Origin: Deltaproteobacteria bacterium
Lineage (GTDB): Bacteria; Desulfobacterota; Desulfobacteria; Desulfobacterales; UBA5852
Assembly (NCBI GenBank): GCA_020444045.1
Contig: JAHLLS010000004.1
Span: 186,001-250,000, forward strand
Length of the DNA stretch: 64,000 nt
Reading direction: 5' to 3'
Positions within the stretch are counted from its first letter, which is position 1, and each line of letters begins with the position of its first letter. Of the stretch, positions 52,440 through 60,369 are shown piece after piece. Under the pieces are notes generated by a model. The model was not told the DNA's origin. It ran no database searches and saw only the letters and a list, made by a program, of their open reading frames with translations. Both the position numbers and the translations under genes were made by a program.

Positions 52440-52961
52440 TCAGAAATCGACGATGTTCGCGCGTTTGAGCAAACGGAGGGCCAGGATACCCAGCAAAGCC
52501 CCGGCCGCGGTGCTGAGGAGAAAAGACGGCACCAGTGCCAGCAGGGGGATGGCATTCCCCATGAGAACCGGGGCCACGAAAAAAGCGCTGACCACCGGTG
52601 CGATGCCGCCGGTGCCGATGATTTCGCCAACCGCTGCCGCCCAGCTCTTGCGCACCATCCGGTAGGCGAGGCCCGCCAGTAAAGCGCCGATCATGCCGCC
52701 CGGAAAGGCCAGCAGGGTGCCGACGCCCATGGCGTTGCGCAGGATGCCGATCACCATGGCGGTCACCACGGCCCACCCGGGACCCAGCAGGACAGCCGCC
52801 AGGACGTTGACGAAGTGCTGGGTGGGATTCACCTTGGCGATGCCGATTGGAAAAGAGGTGTACGGGGCCAAGGCCACCCCGATGGCGACCAGAACCACGG
52901 CATAAGCGGTTTTGCGGGTATTCCGAGACGATGCTGCCGGCGACAGGCTTTTGGTTGACAT
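52440..52961 (-). CDS. thiW: ECF substrate component ThiW (thiazole precursor)
   Basis: A 173-residue membrane protein with five or six helices. The block AKVNPTQHFVNVLAAVLLGP and AMVIGILRNAMGVGTLLAFP is characteristic of ThiW, predicted to bind hydroxyethylthiazole. It sits between thiD and the ECF ATPase gene, three bases after thiD. Salvage of thiazole fits with ThiD making the pyrimidine half; a ThiM kinase for the thiazole is not seen in the window. Confidence 0.9.
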   Translation of the reverse strand: MSTKSLSPAASSRNTRKTAYAVVLVAIGVALAPYTSFPIGIAKVNPTQHFVNVLAAVLLGPGWAVVTAMVIGILRNAMGVGTLLAFPGGMIGALLAGLAYRMVRKSWAAAVGEIIGTGGIAPVVSAFFVAPVLMGNAIPLLALVPSFLLSTAAGALLGILALRLLKRANIVDF

Positions 52962-52964
52962 GGG

Positions 52965-53813
52965 CTACTCCTCGGGGCCGGCCTGCGACGCCGGTGACGC
53001 GTTGTCGGCCAGGCCGGCGCGGGCGTATAGATCAAAAAAATGGTGGGTCGGACCATGTCCCCGGCCGATGTCGAGGGCGTTGCGGATGGCCCCGCTGATG
53101 TAGGTTTTGGCGTGGGTCACGGCGTCGAAAAAAGAATGGCCGAGCGCCAGGTTGGCGGCAATGGCCGAAGAAAAGGTGCAGCCGGTACCGTGCGTATTGG
53201 TGGTGGTGTAACGGGGGCTGGTCAGCTCGCGATAGGTCTGGCCGTCGTAGAGAACGTCGGTGGCCTGGGCGCCGCCCGAGTGACCGCCCTTGACCACGAC
53301 CTTGCGGGCGCCCAGGTCAAGGATTTCCCGGGCGGCGGTCCGCATTTCGGCAATGGATGCAATCGGGTGCCCCACCAGCCGTTCCGCTTCAAAGATATTG
53401 GGCGTCACCACCTCCGCCAGGGGGAAGAGACGATCGATGAGGGCCTGCTGGGCCTCTTCCTTGAGGAGGGCATAGCCGCTTTTGGAGATCATGACCGGAT
53501 CCAGGACCACCGGCGGGCGATCGACCTGGCCAAGGGCTTCGGCGATGGCATCGATCAGGGCCACATCGGAAACCATGCCGATCTTGACGGCATGGATGGC
53601 GATATCGTCGAACAGGCATAAAATCTGCCCTTTCACGATGGCCGGGGCGATTTCCTGAATATCGTATACTTTCATGGTGTTCTGGACGGTGACGGCCGTA
53701 ATGGCCGTCATGCCGAAGACGCCGTGGGCCTGGAATGTCTTGAGATCGGCCTGAATGCCGGCGCCGCCCGAAGAATCCGAGCCGGCGATGGTCAACGCCG
53801 TGCGCATCGTCAT
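52965..53813 (-). CDS. thiD: Hydroxymethylpyrimidine/phosphomethylpyrimidine kinase ThiD
   Basis: A 282-residue ribokinase-fold kinase that phosphorylates HMP twice to HMP-PP. Motifs are LTIAGSDSSGGAGIQADLKT, VVLDPVM, VTPNIFEAE, VVKGGHSGG and the anion hole TNTHGTGCTFSSAIA. The start is the ATG at 53813, or the one two codons later, both behind AGGAGG. It is the first gene after the leftward TPP riboswitch. The C-terminal extension DNASPASQAGPEE is unusual but unstructured. Confidence 0.95.
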   Translation of the reverse strand: MTMRTALTIAGSDSSGGAGIQADLKTFQAHGVFGMTAITAVTVQNTMKVYDIQEIAPAIVKGQILCLFDDIAIHAVKIGMVSDVALIDAIAEALGQVDRPPVVLDPVMISKSGYALLKEEAQQALIDRLFPLAEVVTPNIFEAERLVGHPIASIAEMRTAAREILDLGARKVVVKGGHSGGAQATDVLYDGQTYRELTSPRYTTTNTHGTGCTFSSAIAANLALGHSFFDAVTHAKTYISGAIRNALDIGRGHGPTHHFFDLYARAGLADNASPASQAGPEE

Positions 53814-53942
53814 GGTCCTCCTGCTATCAAAAAAAGTTGTGTCCCTCGGGGTGGCGACACCGCGCGACAAACGGTCAGGTGCGGCGCTTAAAAACCTGTG
53901 CGGATGATGATCATCACTGGGGCGGGAACGTCAGGAGGGCGT

Positions 53943-54034
53943 TTCCGATTTCCCTACGTCAGTGCGAGCTGCATCAGGTTCAATGGGTCTGTTCTCAGTT
54001 CTGCTGCCTATCAGCCAGAACACCCCAATCGGAA
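53943..54034 (-). promoter_or_regulatory. TPP riboswitch (thi box), leftward
   Basis: Read on the minus strand: closing stem TTCCGATT/AATCGGAA, CTGATA and CTGAGA segments, ACCCATTGAACCTGATGCAG and the 3' CGTAGGGAA box. It lies 130 bases upstream of thiD, so thiamine pyrophosphate should repress thiD-thiW-ecf-NTPase. Mechanism (terminator or ribosome-site masking) is not obvious from the spacer. Confidence 0.92.
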
Positions 54035-54043
54035 TAGAACCGA

Positions 54044-54072
54044 TCCTTAACAGTCACTCGGCTAAATGACAA
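54044..54072 (-). promoter_or_regulatory. Candidate sigma-70 promoter for the leftward thi operon
   Basis: Minus strand TTGTCA, 17-base spacer, TAAGGA, placed so that transcription would begin just before the riboswitch. The -10 is weak. Confidence 0.4.
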
Positions 54073-54110
54073 GCCTTTTGTCCCTTAGGAAAGGAGCACT
54101 GTGGCAGGGT

Positions 54111-54139
54111 TTGACATCTATTGGCAGCGGTGTTATCTG
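54111..54139 (+). promoter_or_regulatory. Candidate sigma-70 promoter for the rightward thi operon
   Basis: TTGACA, 17-base spacer, TATCTG, just before the rightward riboswitch. A perfect -35 and acceptable -10. Confidence 0.5.
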
Positions 54140-54154
54140 GAAACCCTCTCTGAT

Positions 54155-54250
54155 TGCTGGGGGAGTCGATTGGGATCGACTGAGAGGAGACTGGCAGTCT
54201 CGACCCTTATTACCTGATCCGGATGATGCCGGCGTAGGGAAGTCCACCAT
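54155..54250 (+). promoter_or_regulatory. TPP riboswitch (thi box), rightward
   Basis: Contains GACTGAGAGGAGACT, TCGACCCTTATTACCTGATC and the classic ATGCCGGCGTAGGGAAG 3' box. It ends about 50 bases before the start of the ABC ATPase gene, close enough to control its translation. With the leftward copy it forms a divergent pair of thiamine-sensing leaders. Confidence 0.93.
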
Positions 54251-54301
54251 GCCATCCCCTGTCTTCGTCCCCTCTATTTTCCAAGCTGCGAGGCGCACCG
54301 A

Positions 54302-55039
54302 TTGCTCGTCATCAAGAACCTGACCAAACGTTTTAACGGGCAGCAGATTGTCGAAGGGTTTGACCTGACGGTTCCTTTGAACGGTTTTACGGTGCTGATC
54401 GGTCCTTCCGGGTGCGGCAAGAGTACGCTCTTCGATCTACTGATGGGCATTGTTCCGATGGATCAGGGGGATCTCTCCTGGCGAGGGCAAACCGTTGTGG
54501 CACTGCCGAAGCTGGCGGCTTATATGCAGCAAAGCGATCTCCTGCTGCCCTGGCTCACCCTGGAACGCAATGCCTGTCTGCCGGCTGACGTGGCCGGTGT
54601 TCCCGCCAAACAAAGTGCGGCCCGCGTCGGGGCGCTTTTTGTCACACTTGGCCTCGAGGGTTTCGCACATTACCTCCCATCGATGGTCTCGGGAGGAATG
54701 CGTCAGCGCTGCGCCCTGGCCCGCACCTTGATGTTTGGGCGGGATCTGGTCCTGCTGGACGAACCATTATCGTCCCTGGACGCCATCACCCGGCGCCAAC
54801 TCCAGGCCTACCTGCTGCTGCTGCAAACCGAATTTAAAAAGAGTATTCTCATGGTGACCCACGATGTGGAGGAAGCGTTGCTGCTGGCGGACGATTTGCT
54901 GGTGCTGACAGCGGCCCCCATGCGCATCTGTGAGCGCTTCCGGCTGGATATGCCCAAGCCGCGCGACATAACGGATCGCTCCTTCCTGGAGATCAAATCC
55001 CGCGTGCTGGCACGTTTGGAAAAGGAGGCCAGTTGGTGA
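54302..55039 (+). CDS. ABC transporter ATP-binding protein, thiamine-precursor uptake (ThiZ-like)
   Basis: A 245-residue ABC ATPase with Walker A LIGPSGCGKSTLFD, a signature VSGGMRQRCALA and Walker B LVLLDEPLSSLD. It powers the permease and binding protein downstream. The start is a TTG at 54302 with GAGG eight bases upstream; no nearer ATG exists before the first conserved strand. TPP-riboswitch control and the ThiY-like binding protein identify the substrate class as a thiamine pyrimidine precursor. Confidence 0.88.
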   Translation: MLVIKNLTKRFNGQQIVEGFDLTVPLNGFTVLIGPSGCGKSTLFDLLMGIVPMDQGDLSWRGQTVVALPKLAAYMQQSDLLLPWLTLERNACLPADVAGVPAKQSAARVGALFVTLGLEGFAHYLPSMVSGGMRQRCALARTLMFGRDLVLLDEPLSSLDAITRRQLQAYLLLLQTEFKKSILMVTHDVEEALLLADDLLVLTAAPMRICERFRLDMPKPRDITDRSFLEIKSRVLARLEKEASW

Positions 55040-55791
55040 AGCGTTCCACTCTTTTACCCCTGGCGCTGTTTCTGGTGGTTCTCATGGCCTGGGAAGCCTT
55101 TTGCAGGTTAGGCGGCATTCCCGATTATATCCTGCCGCCGCCGACCCGGATCCTGAGGGTTGCCCTGGGTGACGCCGCGATTTTATGGCCGCATGCCGGC
55201 ATAACGCTGGTGGAAATCCTGGCCGGCATTGCATTGGCCTTGGCGGTCGCGATACCACTGGCTGTTGGCATGCATGCCCAGCCGGCGGTTGAACGGGCGC
55301 TGGCGCCGTTTCTGATCGCCTCCCAGGCGGTGCCGGTGTTTGCGCTGGCGCCGCTTCTGGTGGTCTGGTTGGGATATGGCCTGGCCAGCAAGGTGCTGAT
55401 GGCGGGGGTGATTATTTTTTTCCCGATCACGGTGAGTCTGCTGGAAGGCTTTAAAAGTTGTGATCGGAACTACCGGGTCCTGTTCCAACTGATGGGGGCC
55501 AGCAAGCTGCAGGCCCTGCGAAAGCTCTACTGGCCCTGGGCCTTGCCCTATTTTTTTGCCGGTCTGAAAGTCGGCGTTTCGGTGGCGACGATCGGGGCCG
55601 TCATCGGCGAGTGGGTGGGCGCCCAGCAGGGCTTGGGGTATCTCATGATCCAGGCCAATGCGCGGCTTAAAGTCGACCTGGTGTTCGCGGCCATTTTATG
55701 GCTGTCGCTCATGGGCGTGGGGCTCTGGGCGCTGGTGGGGATCATCGAGAAGCGCTGTCTTTGGTGGAAGTCTGCGTCGGATATGGAATAG
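55036..55791 (+). CDS. ABC transporter permease, thiamine-precursor uptake (ThiX-like)
   Basis: A 251-residue inner-membrane protein with about six helices and the BPD-type coupling loop LLEGFKSCDRNYRVLFQLMG followed by GASKLQALRKLYWPWALPY. The GTG at 55036 overlaps the ATPase stop as GTGA. It belongs to the NitT/TauT-like permease group that includes ThiX. Confidence 0.88.
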   Translation: MKRSTLLPLALFLVVLMAWEAFCRLGGIPDYILPPPTRILRVALGDAAILWPHAGITLVEILAGIALALAVAIPLAVGMHAQPAVERALAPFLIASQAVPVFALAPLLVVWLGYGLASKVLMAGVIIFFPITVSLLEGFKSCDRNYRVLFQLMGASKLQALRKLYWPWALPYFFAGLKVGVSVATIGAVIGEWVGAQQGLGYLMIQANARLKVDLVFAAILWLSLMGVGLWALVGIIEKRCLWWKSASDME

Positions 55792-55890
55792 ATGCGTGTC
55801 GGTATATTTTTAGGAGAGATTTTCTCCTCTTTGGTTCGGTGAATTATTCCTAATTGGCTAGGATGGTTTCATAGATCGGGAGTATGCGCA

Positions 55891-56823
55891 ATGAAGAAAT
55901 TCCTGCTGGTGTTGGTGTTTATCGTCGGTTTGATGATGAGTGGTCCCGGGGCGATGGCTCAGGAAATCATTTTGATGCTGGACTGGTTTCCCAATGTCGA
56001 TCATCTGCCCATCTATGTGGCCCAGGAAAAGGGTTATTTTGCCGCGGAGGGGATTCAGGTGAAAATTCTGAGCCCCTCGGATACGTCCGATGCCCTGAAA
56101 CTGGCGGTGGCGGGAAAGGTGGATGTGGCGGTTTCCTATGAACCGCAGACCATCATTGCGGCCTCGGAAGGGTTGCCGGTGCGGGTGGCCGGACGCCTGG
56201 TGGCGCATCCCTTGACGACGCTGCTGTTTCTGAAAGAAAAGGGCTATTCTTCGCCCTCGGCGCTAAGCGGCAAAACAATCGGCTACACCGTACCGGGTCT
56301 GATGGACATTCTCCTGCAGGCCTTTGCCAAGATCAACGGCATTGACGACTACACCGCCGTCAACGTGGGGTTCAACATCGTGCCGGCCCTGACGTCCGGT
56401 CAGGTGGATGCGGTCATGGGACCGTTTAAAACCTATGAGACCGTGACCATGGCCGCCAAAGGCATCGAGGCGGCCTATTTCGAATTGGAGCGTTGGGGAA
56501 TCCCGGACTACGATGAACTGATTTTCATCTGTGGGGCGGAGACGCGGGCGAAGAAGTCGGATGCGGTTGAGGCGTTCATGCGGGCCGTGGCGCGCGGCCT
56601 GGAAGATGTCCACAATCAGCCGGAAGCGGCCTTGCAAGCTTATTTCAAGGCGGTCCCCGATGTGGATCAGGCCATCGAACGGGCGGCCTTCGAGCGGACG
56701 CGCCCCTATTTCGCCCAAACCCAGGTCATCGATCAGGAGCGCTGGCAGACCTTTGCGGACTTTGCCTTAGAGCACGGCCTGATTGACCACCCGGTAAATG
56801 TTGTGACCCTGCTGGCGCCTTGA
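55891..56823 (+). CDS. HMP-precursor-binding protein (ThiY/THI5-like), exported
   Basis: A 310-residue protein with a signal peptide (residues 1-23, cleavage near AMA-QE). It has the NMT1/THI5-like fold: ILMLDWFPNVDHLPIYVAQEKGYF, then DVAVSYEPQTIIA and VNVGFNIVPAL. In ThiY this protein captures formyl-aminopyrimidine or HMP. The gap of 99 bases after the permease has no obvious terminator, so the three genes form one operon. Confidence 0.9.
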   Translation: MKKFLLVLVFIVGLMMSGPGAMAQEIILMLDWFPNVDHLPIYVAQEKGYFAAEGIQVKILSPSDTSDALKLAVAGKVDVAVSYEPQTIIAASEGLPVRVAGRLVAHPLTTLLFLKEKGYSSPSALSGKTIGYTVPGLMDILLQAFAKINGIDDYTAVNVGFNIVPALTSGQVDAVMGPFKTYETVTMAAKGIEAAYFELERWGIPDYDELIFICGAETRAKKSDAVEAFMRAVARGLEDVHNQPEAALQAYFKAVPDVDQAIERAAFERTRPYFAQTQVIDQERWQTFADFALEHGLIDHPVNVVTLLAP

Positions 56824-56861
56824 CCCCAAGGCCGGCGACCACAGTGCGCAAGGCGAGCGGG

Positions 56862-58469
56862 TCAGGTGTGGTGGCCGTGCTGAAAGGAGAAAAGACCCTC
56901 CGGCACATTGCGCAGGGGAGCGCCGTTGAAAGTTTGGCAGCGACCGACTTGGCAAGCCTCGGGCAGCAGTTGGGCTATCGCTGTAAACTGGTCATCCGGA
57001 CAGGTAAAAAGAAGTTCATAGTCTTCACCGCCGATGAGAACCATTTCCTCGGGCGACAGCCGGCCGTCGTCGCAGAAAGCGCGCAGGTCGGGATGGCGCG
57101 CGGCCGTGGATGGATCCAGCGCAATGGTTACCGTCGAGGCCCGGGCAATGTGGGTGGCATCGCCGGCCAAACCGTCACTGATGTCCATGGCGCATTGCAC
57201 ACCGTGCGCGGCCAGAACGGCAGCGGCGTCAAAACGCGCTCGGGGCTGCAGAAAGCGCCGCACCAGATCCGGAAACCGCTCGTCGCCCCGCTGGAGCGCC
57301 AGCAGCCCGCAGCGGGCCAGGCCCAGCGGACCGGTCGTGAAGAGACCGTCTCCGGGGCGGGCTGCGCTGCGACGCGGGAAACAACTGCGCTGCCCCTCCC
57401 CAATGGCGAAGAGATCCAGTGAGAGTCGCTCGGCCCGGGCGATATTGCCGCCGCCCAAGCGACAGGCGTGCCGTTCCAATGCCTTGTAGAGACCGCGGTA
57501 GATGCGGCTGATGGTGGTTTCGGATATCGCGGCGGGCAACCCCAGATTGACAAACAGGCTGACCGGCCGGGCGTAGGAAGCGGCCAGATCGCTTAGGGTC
57601 ACTTCCACGGCCCGTGCTCCGATGGTTTCGGGAGACAGCCAGGCCGCCTGGAAATGGGTGCCTTCCCGCTGGGTGTCGGTGGTGATGACCGGGAAGTCCA
57701 ACGGCGCCAACCCGGCCGCATCATCGCCAGGGGGGATCAGCCGGTCATCCTGCGACGCTTCACGGGGCGCGGCATCGGTCAGGACGCGGATCAGGTCGAA
57801 TTCATCCTGCCAGCCGTCCTCGAGGGAATGGCGCGTCTCACAGCCGCAGGCCCTGCCTAGTTGGGCGGCTGCCGCGACCGGATCGGCGGCCCGGGACACG
57901 GCGCTGATGACGGCCACACCGGCGGCGCCCGCCTGGAGACAATCACCGGCCCGCGCGGCGGTGATGCCGCCGATGGCCACCACCGGCAGTTCTGTCCTTG
58001 TGACGATTTCCTGCAGGCCGCTGATTCCCCTGACCGCTTTGGCATCGGCCTTGGTGCCCGTGGCATATACCGGACCGCTGCCCACGTAATCGCATGGCAC
58101 CAGGTCGGTCCGGTCCAGTTCGTCCAGCGTGGAGATGGAGATGCCGATGAGGGCGGCCGGCCCTAAAATCGCGCGGGCTTCCCGCGGATTGCCATCCTCT
58201 TGCCCCAGATGCACCCCGTCGGCCTCGATCGCCTTGGCCAGTAACACATTGTCATTAACCACCAACGGCACACCGTTGGTGCGGCACAGATCGCGAATGC
58301 GGCGCAGTTCTTCGAAGTCGCTCAGTTGAAATTTTTTGTGGCGGTACTGTACGAAACTGGCGCCGCCCTGCAGCGCGGCGCGCACCTGATCCAGTGCGGA
58401 GAGGTCCGGCGCCTGGTGGTCGGTAATGAAGTAAAAACGCAGCGCGCGGGTCAATCGTGACGGATGCAT
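56862..58469 (-). CDS. ThiE-ThiL fusion: thiamine-phosphate synthase and thiamine-phosphate kinase
   Basis: A 535-residue two-enzyme protein. Residues about 1-215 are ThiE: SFVQYRHKK, VNDNVLLAKAIEADGVHLGQ, VGSGPVYATGTK and VAIGGI. Residues about 220-535 are ThiL: GDDAAGLAPLDFP, TTDTQREGTHF, CAMDISDGLAGDA and GGEDYELLFTC. One chain would join HMP-PP to thiazole phosphate and then phosphorylate to TPP. It converges on the ThiY-like gene with 38 bases between. It follows the HD hydrolase gene by five bases. Confidence 0.92.
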   Translation of the reverse strand: MHPSRLTRALRFYFITDHQAPDLSALDQVRAALQGGASFVQYRHKKFQLSDFEELRRIRDLCRTNGVPLVVNDNVLLAKAIEADGVHLGQEDGNPREARAILGPAALIGISISTLDELDRTDLVPCDYVGSGPVYATGTKADAKAVRGISGLQEIVTRTELPVVAIGGITAARAGDCLQAGAAGVAVISAVSRAADPVAAAAQLGRACGCETRHSLEDGWQDEFDLIRVLTDAAPREASQDDRLIPPGDDAAGLAPLDFPVITTDTQREGTHFQAAWLSPETIGARAVEVTLSDLAASYARPVSLFVNLGLPAAISETTISRIYRGLYKALERHACRLGGGNIARAERLSLDLFAIGEGQRSCFPRRSAARPGDGLFTTGPLGLARCGLLALQRGDERFPDLVRRFLQPRARFDAAAVLAAHGVQCAMDISDGLAGDATHIARASTVTIALDPSTAARHPDLRAFCDDGRLSPEEMVLIGGEDYELLFTCPDDQFTAIAQLLPEACQVGRCQTFNGAPLRNVPEGLFSFQHGHHT

Positions 58470-58474
58470 AGGCC

Positions 58475-59062
58475 TTACCCTGTGTGATCGGACGGTGACG
58501 GCCGCCGGCCGCCGTTTTCGAATCGTCGGACCCAGGCCTGAAACTTTTGGACGGGTGGCTCGCCGTAACGCCGGAGCATGGCCACGATCTCGAACGTGGT
58601 GCGTGCGGTCTGGTTTTGGCGGTCATTCTTGGAATAGAATTTGTCGGCGTAGCAGATAATTTCTTCTTCGATGGTCAGGGGGCGCATGTCCCGAATCGGC
58701 AGGGGCAGTTTCTGGCGCTGAATATCCCCGGCACTGAGCCCGACCCCGACGTGCCGTTCGCACACCAGGGCATGCCGGTCGAGACCCCGGCCTTCCAGTA
58801 ATTCCCGGCCCAGTGTGCCGTGGCAGATATACGGATGATCCCCATGACAGCCCAGGGATGGGGTGTTAGTCATGAAAATGCCGATATCGTGCAGCATGGC
58901 CGCTTCGTGCAGGAAGGTTTCATCGATCCCATCGGATGCAAGATGCGCCGCCACGGCCAGCGCTTTAGCGGCCACCTGGTCACCGTGGCGCACCAGCATG
59001 TCGTAGGCGGCCGATCCGGGCCGGTAGTAATTACCGATGATGTGAAGGGGGTCAACGTTCAC
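58475..59062 (-). CDS. HD-domain hydrolase
   Basis: A 195-residue HD-superfamily protein. The motif AAMLHDIGIF holds the metal-binding His-Asp pair, with further His in HGTLGRELL and CERHVGVGLS, and YADKFYSK near residue 138. Such proteins hydrolyse phosphate esters of nucleotides. It lies five bases upstream of the ThiE-ThiL gene, so it could remove phosphate from a thiamine-related compound or simply share the transcript. Confidence 0.85.
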   Translation of the reverse strand: MNVDPLHIIGNYYRPGSAAYDMLVRHGDQVAAKALAVAAHLASDGIDETFLHEAAMLHDIGIFMTNTPSLGCHGDHPYICHGTLGRELLEGRGLDRHALVCERHVGVGLSAGDIQRQKLPLPIRDMRPLTIEEEIICYADKFYSKNDRQNQTARTTFEIVAMLRRYGEPPVQKFQAWVRRFENGGRRPSPSDHTG

Positions 59063-59108
59063 GGCACTGATTTCCGTTGGGTTCGAGAATAAAAGATTCA
59101 GATGCCTC

Positions 59109-60216
59109 TTATCGCGCGGACTGACGCTTCGACAGCAGCCATCCTTCGATAAAGGGGTCTAACCCGCCGTCCAGGACCTCGTTGACGTTGCCGACGTCTT
59201 TGTTGAGGCGGTGGTCCTTGACCATTTGATAGGGGTGCAGCACATAGGAGCGGATCTGGCTGCCCCAGGCGATATCCGCCTTGTTATCGTGAATCTCCTG
59301 CAGGGCCTCGTCCTGTTTCAGCTTTTCGTGATCATAGAGACGGGCCTTCAACACTTTCATGGCCAGGTCCCGGTTGCGGTGCTGGGACTTCTCCTGCTGG
59401 CACTGGACCACGATGCCCGTGGGGTGATGCGTGATGCGAACGGCACTGCTGGTCTTGTTGACATGCTGCCCGCCGGCGCCGCTGGCCCGGAAGACATCGA
59501 TGCGCAAGTCTTTTTCGTCGATATCGATATCGATTTCCTGGTCCAGTTCCGGATAGACAAAGACCGAGGCAAAGGAGGTGTGCCGTTTGCCACTGGCATT
59601 GAACGGCGAGATGCGCACTAACCGATGGACGCCTTGTTCCGCCTGGAGGTATCCGTAGGCGTTTTCACCTTCGGCGGTGAAGGTCACGCTCTTGATGCCG
59701 GCTTCGTCACCCGGCTGAAGGTCGATGATCTCCGACCGGTAGCCCTTGCGCTCGACCCAGCGGGCATACATGCGAAACAGCATTTCGGCCCAGTCCTGGG
59801 CTTCGGTCCCGCCGGCGCCGGCGTTGATGGAGACGATGGCATTGCAGTTGTCGTTTTCGCCGTCCAGCATGAGGGCCAACGAAAAGCGTTCAATGGTGTC
59901 ACTGACGCCTTTAAGGGTCGCGCCGATTTCCGCAAGGGTGGCGTTATCCTCTTCCTCGATGGCCATCTCAAGCAGCATTTCGCTGTCTTCGATTTCGCGG
60001 GCGAGGGCGTGAAATTGGTCGATTTTGGCGGCGAGCCCGGTCCGTTCCCTCAACAGGGGCTTGGTCTGTTCCGGATTGTCCCAGAAGCCTTCCTTGGCAA
60101 TGATGGATTCGAGTTCCTTGAGGCGGTCTTCCTTGGTGGAGAGGTCAAAGATAGTCCCGGATCTGGTGGAGGCGGTTGCGGACTTCATGGAGGGTTTGTT
60201 TGATTTCGGCAGACAT
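59109..60216 (-). CDS. prfB: Peptide chain release factor 2, with programmed +1 frameshift
   Basis: The full protein (368 residues) needs a +1 shift. The 0 frame starts with ATG at 60216 (MSAEIKQTLHEV) and stops at TGA 60147-60145 after 23 codons, in the slippery context TAT-CTT-TGA-C seen in bacterial prfB. Decoding continues in +1 frame from GAC at 60146. It has the SPF stop-reading motif (RISPFNASGKRHTSF) and the GGQ catalytic motif (GAGGQHVNKTSSAVR). RF2 reads UGA, so shortage of RF2 promotes the shift. The CGGGAC upstream of the shift site is a weak internal Shine-Dalgarno. Confidence 0.95.
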
Positions 60217-60369
60217 GGTTCAGCACTCCTTTTTTCAACGTTGATCATCACGCGCGCATGGCGGTTATCAATGGCACGCTTATCATAGTGCAGGGGCGAG
60301 GATTCTTCAAGCCATTCTCGCCGGCCCCGGCAACCCGGGGAGATATCCCTTCAAGGCGGATCGGGTGGG

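Noticed and set aside
60148-60251. Conventional single-frame start for prfB
   Set aside because: The +1-frame N-terminus upstream of the shift site is not RF2-like, while the 0 frame from 60216 with CTT-TGA-C is the standard frameshift arrangement.
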